DNA of 64,000 nt from Aureivirga marina (GTDB taxonomy: Bacteria > Bacteroidota > Bacteroidia > Flavobacteriales > Flavobacteriaceae): positions 524,169 through 588,168 of the forward strand of contig NZ_JADPIB010000002.1 of assembly GCF_015767265.1 (NCBI RefSeq), in the 5' to 3' direction. Below the pieces are notes generated by a model that saw only the letters and a list, made by a program, of their open reading frames with translations, searched no databases and was not told the DNA's origin. Of this stretch, positions 18,390 through 27,354 are shown in pieces. Both the position numbers and the translations under genes were made by a program. Numbering within the stretch: the stretch's first letter is position 1; the number at the start of each line of letters is the position of its first letter.

Positions 18390-19154
18390 ATGAAGAAAAA
18401 ACATACAAAAGCACCATTGCATGAAGTTGTTCTAAGAATCATGTTTCATCAAAATAAGAAGAAAGCAGAATACATGTCTGTGAATGATATTTTATGGAAA
18501 ATTGATAATCCTGATATTGCAGAACGTCAAATTAAAGAAGTTTTAGATTGGCTTGTTCATCATAGGAAAGTTGAAGTTTATCTTGGTAAATATTGTTTAG
18601 ACAGAGTAGAGTTTTTGGAACAAAAAAAATTCTATGAAGATAATATCGATTTAGATTCTAATGTCGATGTTGATTTGGATGTAGAAAGTCCAAATTTTTA
18701 CATTGAAGATTCAAGAAAACCAAGAAATAACAAACGAATACTTTTTTGGATTTTCATTGGAATTTATATTGTTGGAATATTTTTCTCATTTAATAGTTTA
18801 AATTCTTTTTCTGGACTTTATTCAAGAAAAGAAAATGACACTATTTTAAAAAATGAAATTAAAACTAAAATTCCATCTCTATATATTTCTTCAGATACTG
18901 TGTACAGTGTAAAGTCCGTAAAAGATATCAGAAGAGCTTTTTATAGACAAAATAAAACGAATGAAAAATTTCAATCACAAATAGATAATTTTCAAGTACA
19001 AGTAGATAGTGTTTTAAATAAATATAATAAACTACTATTACTTCAAGAACAAAAAATAGAACTATTAGAACAAAAGGAAGAGAAACAAAAATCGTTCTTT
19101 TTAGGTTTTCAAATATTTATATGTCTACTATTAATAATCGCTTTTTTCAAATAG
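18390..19154 (+). CDS. Winged-helix-like, coiled-coil protein with two membrane segments, T6SS operon
   Basis: I chose the ATG at 18390, one base after the tssR stop (an upstream in-frame ATG at 18339 lies inside tssR), giving 254 residues. Residues 8-75 look like a winged helix (VNDILWKIDNPDIAERQIKEVLDWLVHHRK). An acidic stretch (85-107), a membrane segment (117-134), a coiled-coil region (about 175-232) and a second membrane segment at the extreme C-terminus (235-253) follow. No family was recognised. Position at the end of the membrane-complex genes suggests an envelope accessory or regulator; that is inference. Confidence 0.6.
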   Translation: MKKKHTKAPLHEVVLRIMFHQNKKKAEYMSVNDILWKIDNPDIAERQIKEVLDWLVHHRKVEVYLGKYCLDRVEFLEQKKFYEDNIDLDSNVDVDLDVESPNFYIEDSRKPRNNKRILFWIFIGIYIVGIFFSFNSLNSFSGLYSRKENDTILKNEIKTKIPSLYISSDTVYSVKSVKDIRRAFYRQNKTNEKFQSQIDNFQVQVDSVLNKYNKLLLLQEQKIELLEQKEEKQKSFFLGFQIFICLLLIIAFFK

Positions 19155-19176
19155 AATCATTCAAATAATATATAAT

Positions 19177-19587
19177 ATGTTCGAAAAACTAAAGACGACA
19201 GCTTTTATAGCTGGTTCATTTATCAAACATGGTATTTTACCTACTAGAGACCACAATTTTTCTTGTCCAAATAGACAAGAATTTTCACATCATTTAAATC
19301 AGCTAAATCCTTCTGATGCACAATCTTCAGCATGGATTCAACATTTAAAATCAGTGAATATTTATTGTGATGAGCACAATGTGACTTTAAGTCCAAGAGA
19401 ATTATCAGGTTTAACTGAAACTTATGCACAGAGCCGTTCTATCTCTGTTCGTGATGCAATGTCAAGAGAAGCTAATATTTTCGGAGCAAATGCAAGTGAT
19501 TACCCACAAGGAAGTCTTGCTCATGATTTAAGAGCTCACCGCCCATCTGCATCTTTATTTCCAAATGGAAAAATTTCTTTTAACTAA
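19177..19587 (+). CDS. Small protein of unknown function, last gene of the T6SS operon
   Basis: A 136-residue protein without clear signal peptide or membrane helix; the N-terminal FEKLKTTAFIAGSFIKHGIL is mildly hydrophobic. The rest is rich in His, Ser and Asn, with a helical run LTETYAQSRSISVRDAMSREANIFG. No family was recognised. It starts 22 bases after the preceding gene and is followed at once by a strong terminator, so it is the promoter-distal gene of the rightward T6SS unit. It could be a structural accessory, a cargo or an unrelated passenger. Confidence 0.55.
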   Translation: MFEKLKTTAFIAGSFIKHGILPTRDHNFSCPNRQEFSHHLNQLNPSDAQSSAWIQHLKSVNIYCDEHNVTLSPRELSGLTETYAQSRSISVRDAMSREANIFGANASDYPQGSLAHDLRAHRPSASLFPNGKISFN

Positions 19588-19595
19588 AAAATAGG

Positions 19596-19625
19596 ATCCG
19601 TTCAACTTATGAACGGATTTTATTA
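19596..19625 (+). terminator. Terminator of the rightward T6SS operon
   Basis: ATCCGTTCA (19596-19604) pairs perfectly with TGAACGGAT (19610-19618) around a five-base loop and is followed by TTTATT. It begins nine bases after the last T6SS-operon stop. Confidence 0.88.
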
Positions 19626-19638
19626 GTTTCTGAAATAA

Positions 19639-19668
19639 AAAAATCCTCTTATTTCTAAGAGGATTTTT
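19639..19668 (-). terminator. Terminator downstream of tRNA-Arg
   Basis: AAAAATCCTCTTA (19639-19651) pairs perfectly with TAAGAGGATTTTT (19656-19668) around TTTC. The A/T tails on both sides make it bidirectional. It ends the leftward tRNA-Arg transcript 11 bases past the tRNA 3' end and backs up the T6SS terminator. Confidence 0.85.
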
Positions 19669-19679
19669 AAAATAGTATG

Positions 19680-19753
19680 TGATCGCGATAGGATTCGAAC
19701 CTATGACCGTCTGCTTAGAAGGCAGATGCTCTATCCAGCTGAGCTACGCGACC
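19680..19753 (-). tRNA. tRNA-Arg (anticodon TCT)
   Basis: The 74-nt cloverleaf on the minus strand has acceptor arm GGTCGCG paired with CGCGATC (one G-T pair), D-arm GCTCAGCTGGATAGAGC, anticodon arm TCTGC-CTTCTAA-GCAGA giving anticodon TCT, a T-loop GGTTCGAATCC and discriminator A. The CCA end is not encoded. It reads AGA, the dominant Arg codon in AT-rich genomes like this one. Confidence 0.97.
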
Positions 19754-19789
19754 ATTTGAATATATAACTTGTTTTGCTCAAAAGCGGTG

Positions 19790-19819
19790 CAAATATATGC
19801 AGTTTTTCTATTTATACAA
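19790..19819 (-). promoter_or_regulatory. Promoter of tRNA-Arg
   Basis: On the minus strand a TTG (-33 element, plus 19817-19819) is followed after 19 bases by TATATTTG (-7 element, 19790-19797), an exact match to the Bacteroidota consensus TTG-N17-23-TAnnTTTG. The predicted start is about 30 bases before the tRNA 5' end. The tRNA-Asp promoter has the same spacing and the same -7 octamer. Confidence 0.8.
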
Positions 19820-19921
19820 GTTTTTTTCCGTTAAAAATTACACTTTTTTTATTTTATTTTTCTTCAAATTTATAATCAATTAATTTAATGAAAGTTACAT
19901 TTTTTTTCAAAAAACTCTTTT

Positions 19922-21199
19922 TTACCAATCTAAAGTACGATTTGCATCTAATCGTACAAAAATGAATAGTAAAATTGCAAATGCCCAAAGTGAAGAACCT
20001 CCATAACTAAAAAATGGTAATGGAATCCCAATAGTCGGAAGAAGCTTTAAAACCATTCCAATATTAATCACAAAATGAAAGAAAAATATGGAAGCAATAC
20101 TATAGCCATAGATTCGACTAAATGGCGATTTTTGGCGTTCTGCAACATAAATTATTCGAAGAATAAACAATGAAAATAAAAGTACAACTAATGCACTTCC
20201 AACAAACCCCCATTCTTCTCCAATTGTTACGAAAATAAAATCAGTATCTTGTTCAGGAACAAATTTTCCTTGTGTTCTATCTCCATTTAAAAAACCTTTT
20301 CCAAGAAGCCCTCCAGAAGCTATAGAAATTGCTGCTTGCTGTTGATTATAACCTTTCCCTGAATTGTCTGTTTCTTTATTTAAAACAATATTAAAACGGT
20401 CTCTATGACGTTGTTTAAATACATTGTTAAAAATAAAACTAATACTTAACACATAAAGAGAAATAATGATATAAGTTCCAATGATAGAAAACATGTTTCT
20501 TTTAAAAACACGTTGTTTTTTACTATATAAATAAATACTTAAACTTGCAAAAACAACGAAAATAAAAGCTAGTAAAGCTATATAACCAAAAACTAAGGTT
20601 GCGATAAAAAGTAAAATCGCACCTATTCCAACTGAAATATAATAGGATGGTAAACCTTCTCTATAAAAAACAAAAAAGAAAGAAAAATATACCAAGGCAG
20701 AACCTGGATCTGGTTGTAATGTGATTAAAATTACTGGTACAAAAATGACTAAAAATGCTTGTATTTGATATTTCCTCTTTTTGAAATCAAATTGTTTATC
20801 TGTAATTAATCTAGCAATTGCTAGTGCTGTAGCCGCTTTTGCAAATTCACTGGGTTGAAGAGTAAATCCACCAATCGCATACCAAGAAGTTGCTCCTTTA
20901 ATCGTTTTTCCAAAAAGAAAAAGACCTATTAAAGTCAACATGGAGAGAACATAAAAAACACTGGAAAATTGTTCGTAAAACTTAGATTCTAAAAACATTA
21001 CCATTAAAATCAAAGGAATACTTAAACCAAAAAAGATTAATTGCTTTCCGTATTTCGTAGAAAAATTTAGAATTTCTACATTTTCATCTGGTGAAGATGC
21101 TGCATAAATATTTAGCCATCCGATAAAGCATAAAGCGATATAAAAGAAAACTAAAATCCAATCTATGTTACTTATTATATTTTTATTTCTCGTCCTCAA
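19922..21199 (-). CDS. rodA: Rod-shape glycosyltransferase RodA (SEDS family)
   Basis: A 425-residue SEDS-family polytopic membrane protein that polymerises lipid II into glycan strands during cell elongation, paired with PBP2. About ten hydrophobic segments are visible. Family motifs include GATSWYAIGGFTLQPSEFAK and the late QQAAISIASGGLLGKG ... TDFIFVTIGEEWGFVG and PFFSYGGSS. Its start overlaps the end of mrdA by 17 bases, so the two are coupled. It is the last gene of the leftward mreBCD-mrdA-rodA cluster. Confidence 0.95.
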   Translation of the reverse strand: MRTRNKNIISNIDWILVFFYIALCFIGWLNIYAASSPDENVEILNFSTKYGKQLIFFGLSIPLILMVMFLESKFYEQFSSVFYVLSMLTLIGLFLFGKTIKGATSWYAIGGFTLQPSEFAKAATALAIARLITDKQFDFKKRKYQIQAFLVIFVPVILITLQPDPGSALVYFSFFFVFYREGLPSYYISVGIGAILLFIATLVFGYIALLAFIFVVFASLSIYLYSKKQRVFKRNMFSIIGTYIIISLYVLSISFIFNNVFKQRHRDRFNIVLNKETDNSGKGYNQQQAAISIASGGLLGKGFLNGDRTQGKFVPEQDTDFIFVTIGEEWGFVGSALVVLLFSLFILRIIYVAERQKSPFSRIYGYSIASIFFFHFVINIGMVLKLLPTIGIPLPFFSYGGSSLWAFAILLFIFVRLDANRTLDW

Positions 21200-23060
21200 C
21201 TTCTGTGATTATTTTCTTTTTATATTCTTCTTCCAAACTTGTATTATACATTCTTTCTTCCATCCATGAACGTTTCACTTCTCCAGTTAAATATTTTTCA
21301 ATCATTAAACTTGTGATTGGAGCAGCGATATTTGAACCAAAACCACCATTTTCTACATATACAGCGATAGCAATTTTAGGATTATCTTTTGGAGCAAAAG
21401 CAACCAAAATCGAGTGGTCTTCTAGAGAAACTTTTTTTCCATCTACTCTGATAAAGTTTTCTACTGTTCCTGTTTTTCCACAAATTTCAATTCCTTGAAT
21501 TTTAGAAGCTCTTGCTGTTCCTGTTTCAAAAGTTTCTAACATTCCTTGAATTACTGGATCAAAATGTACAGCATCTACTGTTGTATATTTTTTCTCAACA
21601 AAATTTGGATTTTCAATTGCTCTATTATTAATTTTTTTCAGAATATGTGGTGTATAATAATATCCTCTATTTGCAACAATTGCAGTTAAATTAGCTAATT
21701 GAATTGGTGTTGTTAAAATCTCTCCTTGTCCAATTGCATTGGAAATTGTCGTTACTGCTTTCCAATTTTTTAATGGATAATATTTGTTATAAAACGCAGC
21801 ATTTGGAACTAAACCTTTTTGTCCAACAGACAAATCATATCCTAAATAATTTCCAAGTCCAAAACTTTGAACATGCTTACTCCATGCATTCATTCCTTCT
21901 TGAGCAGTTGGATAATTTTCAATAATTCTTTTATAAGTATTTGAGAAATAACTATTACAAGACTTTGCTATTCCTTTTTCTAAACGAATTGGATAACCAA
22001 CAATTCCACAGTGACATTTCATGAATTCTTGTGCTCTTCCTCCATATCTAAATCCATGATAACAAGTAAATCCTGTTTGTGGTGTGATAACACCTTCTTG
22101 CAAACCAATTAATCCATTGACAATTTTAAAAGGTGAACCTGGAGCATAAGTTGCTTGTAAAGCACGATCAAACATTGGTTTGTTTTCTTTATCTCCATAA
22201 AGTTTTGGAGAATTTTTACTTCGCTCACGACCAATCATTAAATTTGGATTATACGTTGGCGTTGAAACTAAAGCTAAAATTTCTCCTGTTTTTGGCTCAA
22301 TTGCAATAATTCCTCCTCTTTTATTTTGCATTAATTGTTCACCATATTTTTGTAAATCAATGTCTAGTGTTAATGTCAAATCTTTTCCAGGAATTGCCAA
22401 GGTATCATAAATACCTCCTTTATAAGGACCAATTTCTTTATTGTGTTTGTTTCTTTGAATTCTTTTGACACCTTTCTTCCCTCTTAATTCATTTTCATAA
22501 TATCTTTCTACACCAGTCAATCCGATATTATCTCCTAATTGATAATACGGTTTTTCTTCAATTGTTTCTTGATTTACTTCGCTTAAATATCCTAAAACAT
22601 TTGCAGCAGAATTAATCGGATATTCTCTCAGGGTATTTTTCTGAATAAAAAACCCTTCATATTTATGCATTTTTTCTTGTAATGCAGCATAATCTTCTTT
22701 GGATACTTGTGGTAAAAATACAGAAGAACTTCGCATTGAATAACGTTTTGCTCGTTCCATATTTTTGATAAATCTTTCTTTATCAATTCTTAATAAAGAG
22801 CAAAACTCTAGTGTATCTAAAGATTTTACATCTCTAGGTATCACTTTTATATTGTAGGATGGTTGGTTTGCAACCAATAATTTATTGTTTCTATCGTAGA
22901 TATATCCCCTTTCAGGTATTTCTTGTACAACTTTAACAGCAGAGTTACTCAATGGAGATAATTGATAATTATTATCTGTCATTTGCAGATAAAATAATCT
23001 ACCAATAAAAGCTAAAGTTGCAAGAATTACAAATGAGATAAGTAAAACTTGTCTTTTCAT
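21183..23060 (-). CDS. mrdA: Penicillin-binding protein 2, elongasome transpeptidase
   Basis: A 625-residue class B PBP: N-terminal membrane anchor (about 5-25), a dimerisation/pedestal domain (PERGYIYDRNNKLLVAN), and a C-terminal transpeptidase domain. The active-site serine is Ser309 in the motif S-P-F-K; the common form is S-T-x-K. SCN (in AKSCNSYFS) and KTG (in CGKTGTVEN) complete the triad. It cross-links peptidoglycan made by RodA. It overlaps mreD by four bases upstream and rodA by 17 downstream. Confidence 0.95.
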   Translation of the reverse strand: MKRQVLLISFVILATLAFIGRLFYLQMTDNNYQLSPLSNSAVKVVQEIPERGYIYDRNNKLLVANQPSYNIKVIPRDVKSLDTLEFCSLLRIDKERFIKNMERAKRYSMRSSSVFLPQVSKEDYAALQEKMHKYEGFFIQKNTLREYPINSAANVLGYLSEVNQETIEEKPYYQLGDNIGLTGVERYYENELRGKKGVKRIQRNKHNKEIGPYKGGIYDTLAIPGKDLTLTLDIDLQKYGEQLMQNKRGGIIAIEPKTGEILALVSTPTYNPNLMIGRERSKNSPKLYGDKENKPMFDRALQATYAPGSPFKIVNGLIGLQEGVITPQTGFTCYHGFRYGGRAQEFMKCHCGIVGYPIRLEKGIAKSCNSYFSNTYKRIIENYPTAQEGMNAWSKHVQSFGLGNYLGYDLSVGQKGLVPNAAFYNKYYPLKNWKAVTTISNAIGQGEILTTPIQLANLTAIVANRGYYYTPHILKKINNRAIENPNFVEKKYTTVDAVHFDPVIQGMLETFETGTARASKIQGIEICGKTGTVENFIRVDGKKVSLEDHSILVAFAPKDNPKIAIAVYVENGGFGSNIAAPITSLMIEKYLTGEVKRSWMEERMYNTSLEEEYKKKIITEVEDEK

Positions 23061-23566
23061 TTTGTTTTCTTCTCAAATAATAAGATACTTAGAACTAATA
23101 ATATAGTCGTAAAAATAGTTGAAATTGTAATTTTTGTCAATAAGTTTAAGAAATTATGAAAGCTAAAATTACTCAATAGATAAAAAACGAATTGATGAAT
23201 GAATGTTAAGATTCCAACATAAGAAACCATTTTTCCAAAGGATAAACTTCTTGGATGAAATAAAACGAAATCAAACTCTCTATTTCTATGTAGGAAATTA
23301 ATTACATAAATTCTCAAATAAGCAATCAATAATATAGATGCAGCATTGATTCCACCCGAATTAGAGAAAAAATCAATAAATAATCCTAAAAAGAAACTCG
23401 AAACTAAAAAGATTGTTCGATCTTTTCTAATAGGAAAAAGAAATACAAAAAGAATATATATAGCGGGATTTAAGAATCTTAAAAATTCAAAAGAATTAAA
23501 TACTAAAACTTGTAATAGTATTAAAACAAAAAAACGTAAAACGTTTATTAATATAAGGTTATTCAT
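23057..23566 (-). CDS. mreD: Rod-shape-determining protein MreD
   Basis: A 169-residue, strongly hydrophobic protein with about five membrane segments; MreD is the small inner-membrane partner of MreC in the elongasome. The sequence is weakly conserved in all phyla, so the call rests on size, topology (IYILFVFLFPI, FLVSSFFLGLFIDFFSNSGG) and position between mreC (8-base overlap) and mrdA (4-base overlap). Confidence 0.88.
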   Translation of the reverse strand: MNNLILINVLRFFVLILLQVLVFNSFEFLRFLNPAIYILFVFLFPIRKDRTIFLVSSFFLGLFIDFFSNSGGINAASILLIAYLRIYVINFLHRNREFDFVLFHPRSLSFGKMVSYVGILTFIHQFVFYLLSNFSFHNFLNLLTKITISTIFTTILLVLSILLFEKKTK

Positions 23567-24389
23567 TATCGTTGCTCCTCTCCTCTAATTGTTCTAATTC
23601 CTTCTTGTTTAAATTTGTAATTACATCTACATAACTTAAAGCACTCATATCATTGAATAATGAAATATCAATTTTCTCGTATTTATTATTATCGTATTCA
23701 AAGTCTTTTACAATACCAATCGGAATTCCTTCAGGAAATAAAAGAGAACGTCCTCCAGTTATAATCGTATCGCCAATACCAAATTTTGCTTGCCTTGGAA
23801 TATCTGTTAATTGTGCAGTTGTATAACTTTCACCATTCCAAAGTAATGTTCCATAATGAGAACTATTTTTTAGTTTTGCATGAATTTTAGAATTAGAATT
23901 TAAAATCGACAAAACTGTTGCGTGATTCGAACCAACATCTTTTGTAATTCCGATTACACCAAGACTGTTCACCACAGCCATGTCTTCTCCAATTCCTTGA
24001 TTACTTCCTTTATCTATTGTCAGGTAATTATTTTTTCTTGTATATTGATTATTAACAACTTTTGCTACGGTATATTTATATTCTTGGTAATAAATAGAAT
24101 CTACCATAGTAAAGTTTGTTGTATCTTTTTCAGCAGAAATTCGTGCAATAATATTTTTTAATCTAGCATTTTCATTTGCTAAATTTTGATTTTCCTTTTT
24201 CAATACAAAAAACTCTTCTATAGTTGCTGTTTGCTCATAAATTCCTCCTGTAATTGCATTTGCAGAATTTACAAAATGACTTTTATGATAAGAATGACTT
24301 TGAATTGTAAATATGAGGGCAATACTTTCCAATAATAAAAAGATTAGAAAGAATTTGTATTTCAATAAAATATAAACAATAAAGCGCAT
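23559..24389 (-). CDS. mreC: Rod-shape-determining protein MreC
   Basis: A 276-residue elongasome scaffold with one N-terminal membrane segment (about 10-30), a coiled-coil (about 60-90, EFFVLKKENQNLANENARLK) and a periplasmic beta-sandwich with the family motifs NNYLTIDKGSNQGIGEDMAV and TGGRSLLFPEGIPIGIV. It links MreB inside the cell to PBP2 outside. It lies 28 bases after mreB and overlaps mreD. Confidence 0.94.
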   Translation of the reverse strand: MRFIVYILLKYKFFLIFLLLESIALIFTIQSHSYHKSHFVNSANAITGGIYEQTATIEEFFVLKKENQNLANENARLKNIIARISAEKDTTNFTMVDSIYYQEYKYTVAKVVNNQYTRKNNYLTIDKGSNQGIGEDMAVVNSLGVIGITKDVGSNHATVLSILNSNSKIHAKLKNSSHYGTLLWNGESYTTAQLTDIPRQAKFGIGDTIITGGRSLLFPEGIPIGIVKDFEYDNNKYEKIDISLFNDMSALSYVDVITNLNKKELEQLEERSNDNE

Positions 24390-24417
24390 GTATTCCTATA
24401 GAAGATTTCTTTAATTA

Positions 24418-25446
24418 TTATTTCATTAATACGTTTTTGTATTTCTCTAAATCTTTTAGAGCAACTCCAGTTCCACGAACTACAGCTCTTAACGGATCTT
24501 CTGCAACATAAACTGGTAAGTCTGTTTTTCTAGAAAGACGTTTATCTAAACCTCTTAACATCGATCCTCCTCCAGCTAGATAGATTCCAGTATTATAAAT
24601 ATCCGCAGCAAGTTCTGGTGGTGTTTGCGATAATGTCTCCATTACAGCATCTTCAATTCTTAAAATAGATTTATCTAATGCTTTTGCAATTTCACGATAA
24701 GAAACTTGAACTTGTTTTGGTTTTCCACTTAATAAATCTCGACCTTGTACTAAAATATCATCTGGAATACTTTCTAAATCTTCCGTTGCAGCTCCAATTT
24801 GAAGTTTAATTTTTTCAGCAGTACGCTCTCCAACATATAAGTTATGTTGTGTTCTCATGTAATAAGAAATATCATTTGTAAACACATCTCCCGCAACTTT
24901 GATCGATTTATCACAAACAATACCTCCAAGTGCAATAACAGCAATTTCTGTTGTTCCTCCACCTATATCAATAATCATGTTTCCTTTTGGCTGCATAATA
25001 TCAATTCCAATACCAATTGCAGCTGCCATAGGTTCATGAATTAGATATACTTCTTTAGCATTCATATGCTCAGCAGAATTTGTAACGGCTTTTTTCTCTA
25101 CTTCTGTAATTCCTGAAGGAATACAAATTACCATTCTTAAAGCTGGTTTAAACAACTTTTTCTTGATTGTTGGAATGTGATTAATAAATTCCGTAATCAT
25201 CTTTTCAGAAGCTTCAAAATCTGCAATTACTCCATCTTTAAGTGGACGAATTGTCTTAATATTTTCATGGGTTTTTCCCTGCATCATACTAGCTTTCATA
25301 CCTGTAGCGATGATTTTCCCGGAGGTCCTATCTTGTGCTACTATAGAAGGTGCATCTACGATAACTTTTCCATTGTGTATAATAAGTGTATTAGCTGTAC
25401 CAAGATCAATTGCAATGTCCTCGGTCATAAAGTCGAAAAAACCCAT
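24418..25446 (-). CDS. mreB: Actin-like rod-shape protein MreB
   Basis: A 342-residue actin homologue forming membrane-bound filaments that steer lateral wall synthesis. Visible nucleotide-binding motifs include phosphate-1 DLGTANTLI near residue 16, phosphate-2 IIDIGGGTTEIAVI and the adenosine motif AGGGSMLRGL, with the conserved HEPMAAAIG stretch. Length fits the family (335-350). It is the first gene of the mreBCD-mrdA-rodA operon and has a consensus -7 box about 40 bases upstream. Confidence 0.97.
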   Translation of the reverse strand: MGFFDFMTEDIAIDLGTANTLIIHNGKVIVDAPSIVAQDRTSGKIIATGMKASMMQGKTHENIKTIRPLKDGVIADFEASEKMITEFINHIPTIKKKLFKPALRMVICIPSGITEVEKKAVTNSAEHMNAKEVYLIHEPMAAAIGIGIDIMQPKGNMIIDIGGGTTEIAVIALGGIVCDKSIKVAGDVFTNDISYYMRTQHNLYVGERTAEKIKLQIGAATEDLESIPDDILVQGRDLLSGKPKQVQVSYREIAKALDKSILRIEDAVMETLSQTPPELAADIYNTGIYLAGGGSMLRGLDKRLSRKTDLPVYVAEDPLRAVVRGTGVALKDLEKYKNVLMK

Positions 25447-25485
25447 AAAAATGTTTTAATTTATATTGTTATATACTGCTGTTTG

Positions 25486-25493
25486 CAAATTTA
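25486..25493 (-). promoter_or_regulatory. -7 promoter element upstream of mreB
   Basis: The minus-strand sequence TAAATTTG matches TAnnTTTG exactly, about 40 bases before the mreB start. A TTG lies only 13 bases upstream, closer than usual, so the -33 element is uncertain. Confidence 0.55.
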
Positions 25494-25592
25494 ATAATTA
25501 ATGAAGCAAATGAAACCTTTAACTCTAATTTTTCCTAAGGTATTATGTTAAAAATCAAAGATAAATTATGTTAAAAGTTTCAGTTTACTTCT

Positions 25593-27122
25593 TTAGTGTT
25601 TAAAATGTCTTGTTCCTGTTGTTACCATTGTCATATTATTTTCATCACAATATGCAATTGATAACTTATCATTTATAGAACCTCCTGGTTGAATTACAGC
25701 ATTTATTCCATCTTTATTTGCAATTTCTACACAGTCAGGAAACGGGAAAAAAGCATCACTTGCCATCACTGCTCCATCTAAATCGAAATTGAAATGTTTT
25801 GCTTTCGCAATTGCTTGATTTAAAGCATCAACTCTTGAAGTTTGTCCTGTTCCACTTGCACATAATTGTTTTCCTTTTACTAAAACAATTGTATTAGATT
25901 TTGTGTGTTTTCCAATTTTTGAAGCGAATAATAAATCTTCGATTTCTGCTTCTGTTGGTGCAAGTTTTGTAACAGTTGTTAAATCTTCCTTCGTATCTGT
26001 TTTTAAATCTTTATCTTGGAATAAAACACCATTCAATGCAGTTCTATATTGCGTTTCAGGTAATTTTATATCTTTTTGAATTAAAATAATTCTGTTTTTC
26101 TTTCCTTTCAGAACGTCTAATGCTTCTGTTTCGTATGCAGGTGCAATAACAACTTCACAGAATAATTTATGTATCTCATTTGCAGTATCTAAATCGATTG
26201 CTGTATTTGAAATTAAAATTCCTCCAAAAGCAGAAGTTGGATCTCCAGCTAAAGCATCTAAATATGCTTCTTTAACAGTTTCTCTTTGTGCAACTCCACA
26301 AGCATTATTATGTTTTAAAATCGCAAAAGTTGGTGCGTCATTCTTGAATTCTTCCATTAAGTTTACAGCTGCATCAACATCTAATAAGTTATTATAAGAA
26401 AGTTCTTTTCCATGTAATTTATCGAACATTTCTTCTAAATTACCAAAGAAATATCCTTTTTGATGTGGATTTTCTCCGTAACGTAATTCTTTTGTTTCTC
26501 CAATACTTTCTTTAAAAGTTCTTACAGTTCCTTCGTTCATATAATTGAAGATTGCTGTATCATAATGCGAAGAAACATTAAACGCTTTCGCTGCAAATTG
26601 CTTACGTTGCGCAACAGAAGTTGTTCCTTCATTTTCAGAAATCACTTGTAAAAAGTCATCATACTGATCCATTGAAGAAACACAAATTACATCTTTAAAG
26701 TTTTTCGCAGCTGCTCGAATTAATGAAATTCCACCGATATCAATTTTTTCAATAATATCTTGTTCTGAAGCTCCACTAGCAACTGTTTTTTCAAAAGGAT
26801 ATAAATCTACGATTACAATGTCAATTTCTGGAATTTCAAATTCCTCAATTTGTGCAACATCTCCATCGTTATCTCTTCGATTTAAAATTCCTCCAAAAAC
26901 TTTTGGATGTAAAGTCTTTACTCTTCCTCCTAAAATAGACGGATAACTTGTAACATCTTCTACAGGAACTACATCAATTCCTAAGTTTTTGATAAACGTT
27001 TCTGTACCTCCTGTTGAATAAATCGTTACTCCTAACTCGTTTAGTTTACGCACGATAGGCTCTAACCCATCTTTATGAAAGACAGATATTAACGCCGATT
27101 TTGCTTTTTTTAAATTGTTCAT
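25593..27122 (-). CDS. purH: Bifunctional AICAR formyltransferase / IMP cyclohydrolase
   Basis: A 509-residue enzyme for the last two steps of IMP synthesis. The N-terminal MGS-like cyclohydrolase domain (about 1-190) has IYSTGGTETFIKNLG and the RVKTLHPKVFGGIL motif. The C-terminal formyltransferase domain carries the catalytic lysine-histidine region AILKHNNACGVA and ends GGSINDKLSIAYCDENN...MVTTGTRHF. Length matches the family. It has its own consensus promoter. A 146-base gap separates it from mreB, so it is probably not part of the mre operon. Confidence 0.97.
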   Translation of the reverse strand: MNNLKKAKSALISVFHKDGLEPIVRKLNELGVTIYSTGGTETFIKNLGIDVVPVEDVTSYPSILGGRVKTLHPKVFGGILNRRDNDGDVAQIEEFEIPEIDIVIVDLYPFEKTVASGASEQDIIEKIDIGGISLIRAAAKNFKDVICVSSMDQYDDFLQVISENEGTTSVAQRKQFAAKAFNVSSHYDTAIFNYMNEGTVRTFKESIGETKELRYGENPHQKGYFFGNLEEMFDKLHGKELSYNNLLDVDAAVNLMEEFKNDAPTFAILKHNNACGVAQRETVKEAYLDALAGDPTSAFGGILISNTAIDLDTANEIHKLFCEVVIAPAYETEALDVLKGKKNRIILIQKDIKLPETQYRTALNGVLFQDKDLKTDTKEDLTTVTKLAPTEAEIEDLLFASKIGKHTKSNTIVLVKGKQLCASGTGQTSRVDALNQAIAKAKHFNFDLDGAVMASDAFFPFPDCVEIANKDGINAVIQPGGSINDKLSIAYCDENNMTMVTTGTRHFKH

Positions 27123-27144
27123 GTTGTTGTGTTGTGATTTTTCG

Positions 27145-27175
27145 CAAAGCTACTAATAATCACATGGTTTTACAA
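27145..27175 (-). promoter_or_regulatory. Promoter of purH
   Basis: On the minus strand TTG (plus 27173-27175), a 20-base spacer, then TAGCTTTG (27145-27152) fits the Bacteroidota housekeeping promoter. The predicted start is about 15-20 bases before the purH ATG. No purine riboswitch-like structure is apparent in so short a leader. Confidence 0.72.
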
Positions 27176-27354
27176 TAGAAAAAATAGGAATATTCTAGTT
27201 TATTTTTAATTATTTTATATAAAAATTGGAGAAGAGGAAAATAAAAATAAGTAGTTTCAAAAATCTTTTTAATTCTAAATTCGGGGAGAACTATAAAAAT
27301 AAGGATAAATCTAAAATTTTGAAATATTTTTTAAGAAAAAGAAATTTCTTTGAG
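27176..27354. other. AT-rich part of the 343-bp purH-GAF gene intergenic region
   Basis: Together with the repeat at 27355-27446 this makes up the gap between purH and the next gene. Apart from the purH promoter and the repeat I see no gene, no strong hairpin and no conserved motif here. Confidence 0.5.

Noticed and set aside
19177..19587. Immunity protein of a T6SS effector
   Set aside because: No effector gene is adjacent, and the protein lacks features such as a signal peptide that would support this; kept as unknown.
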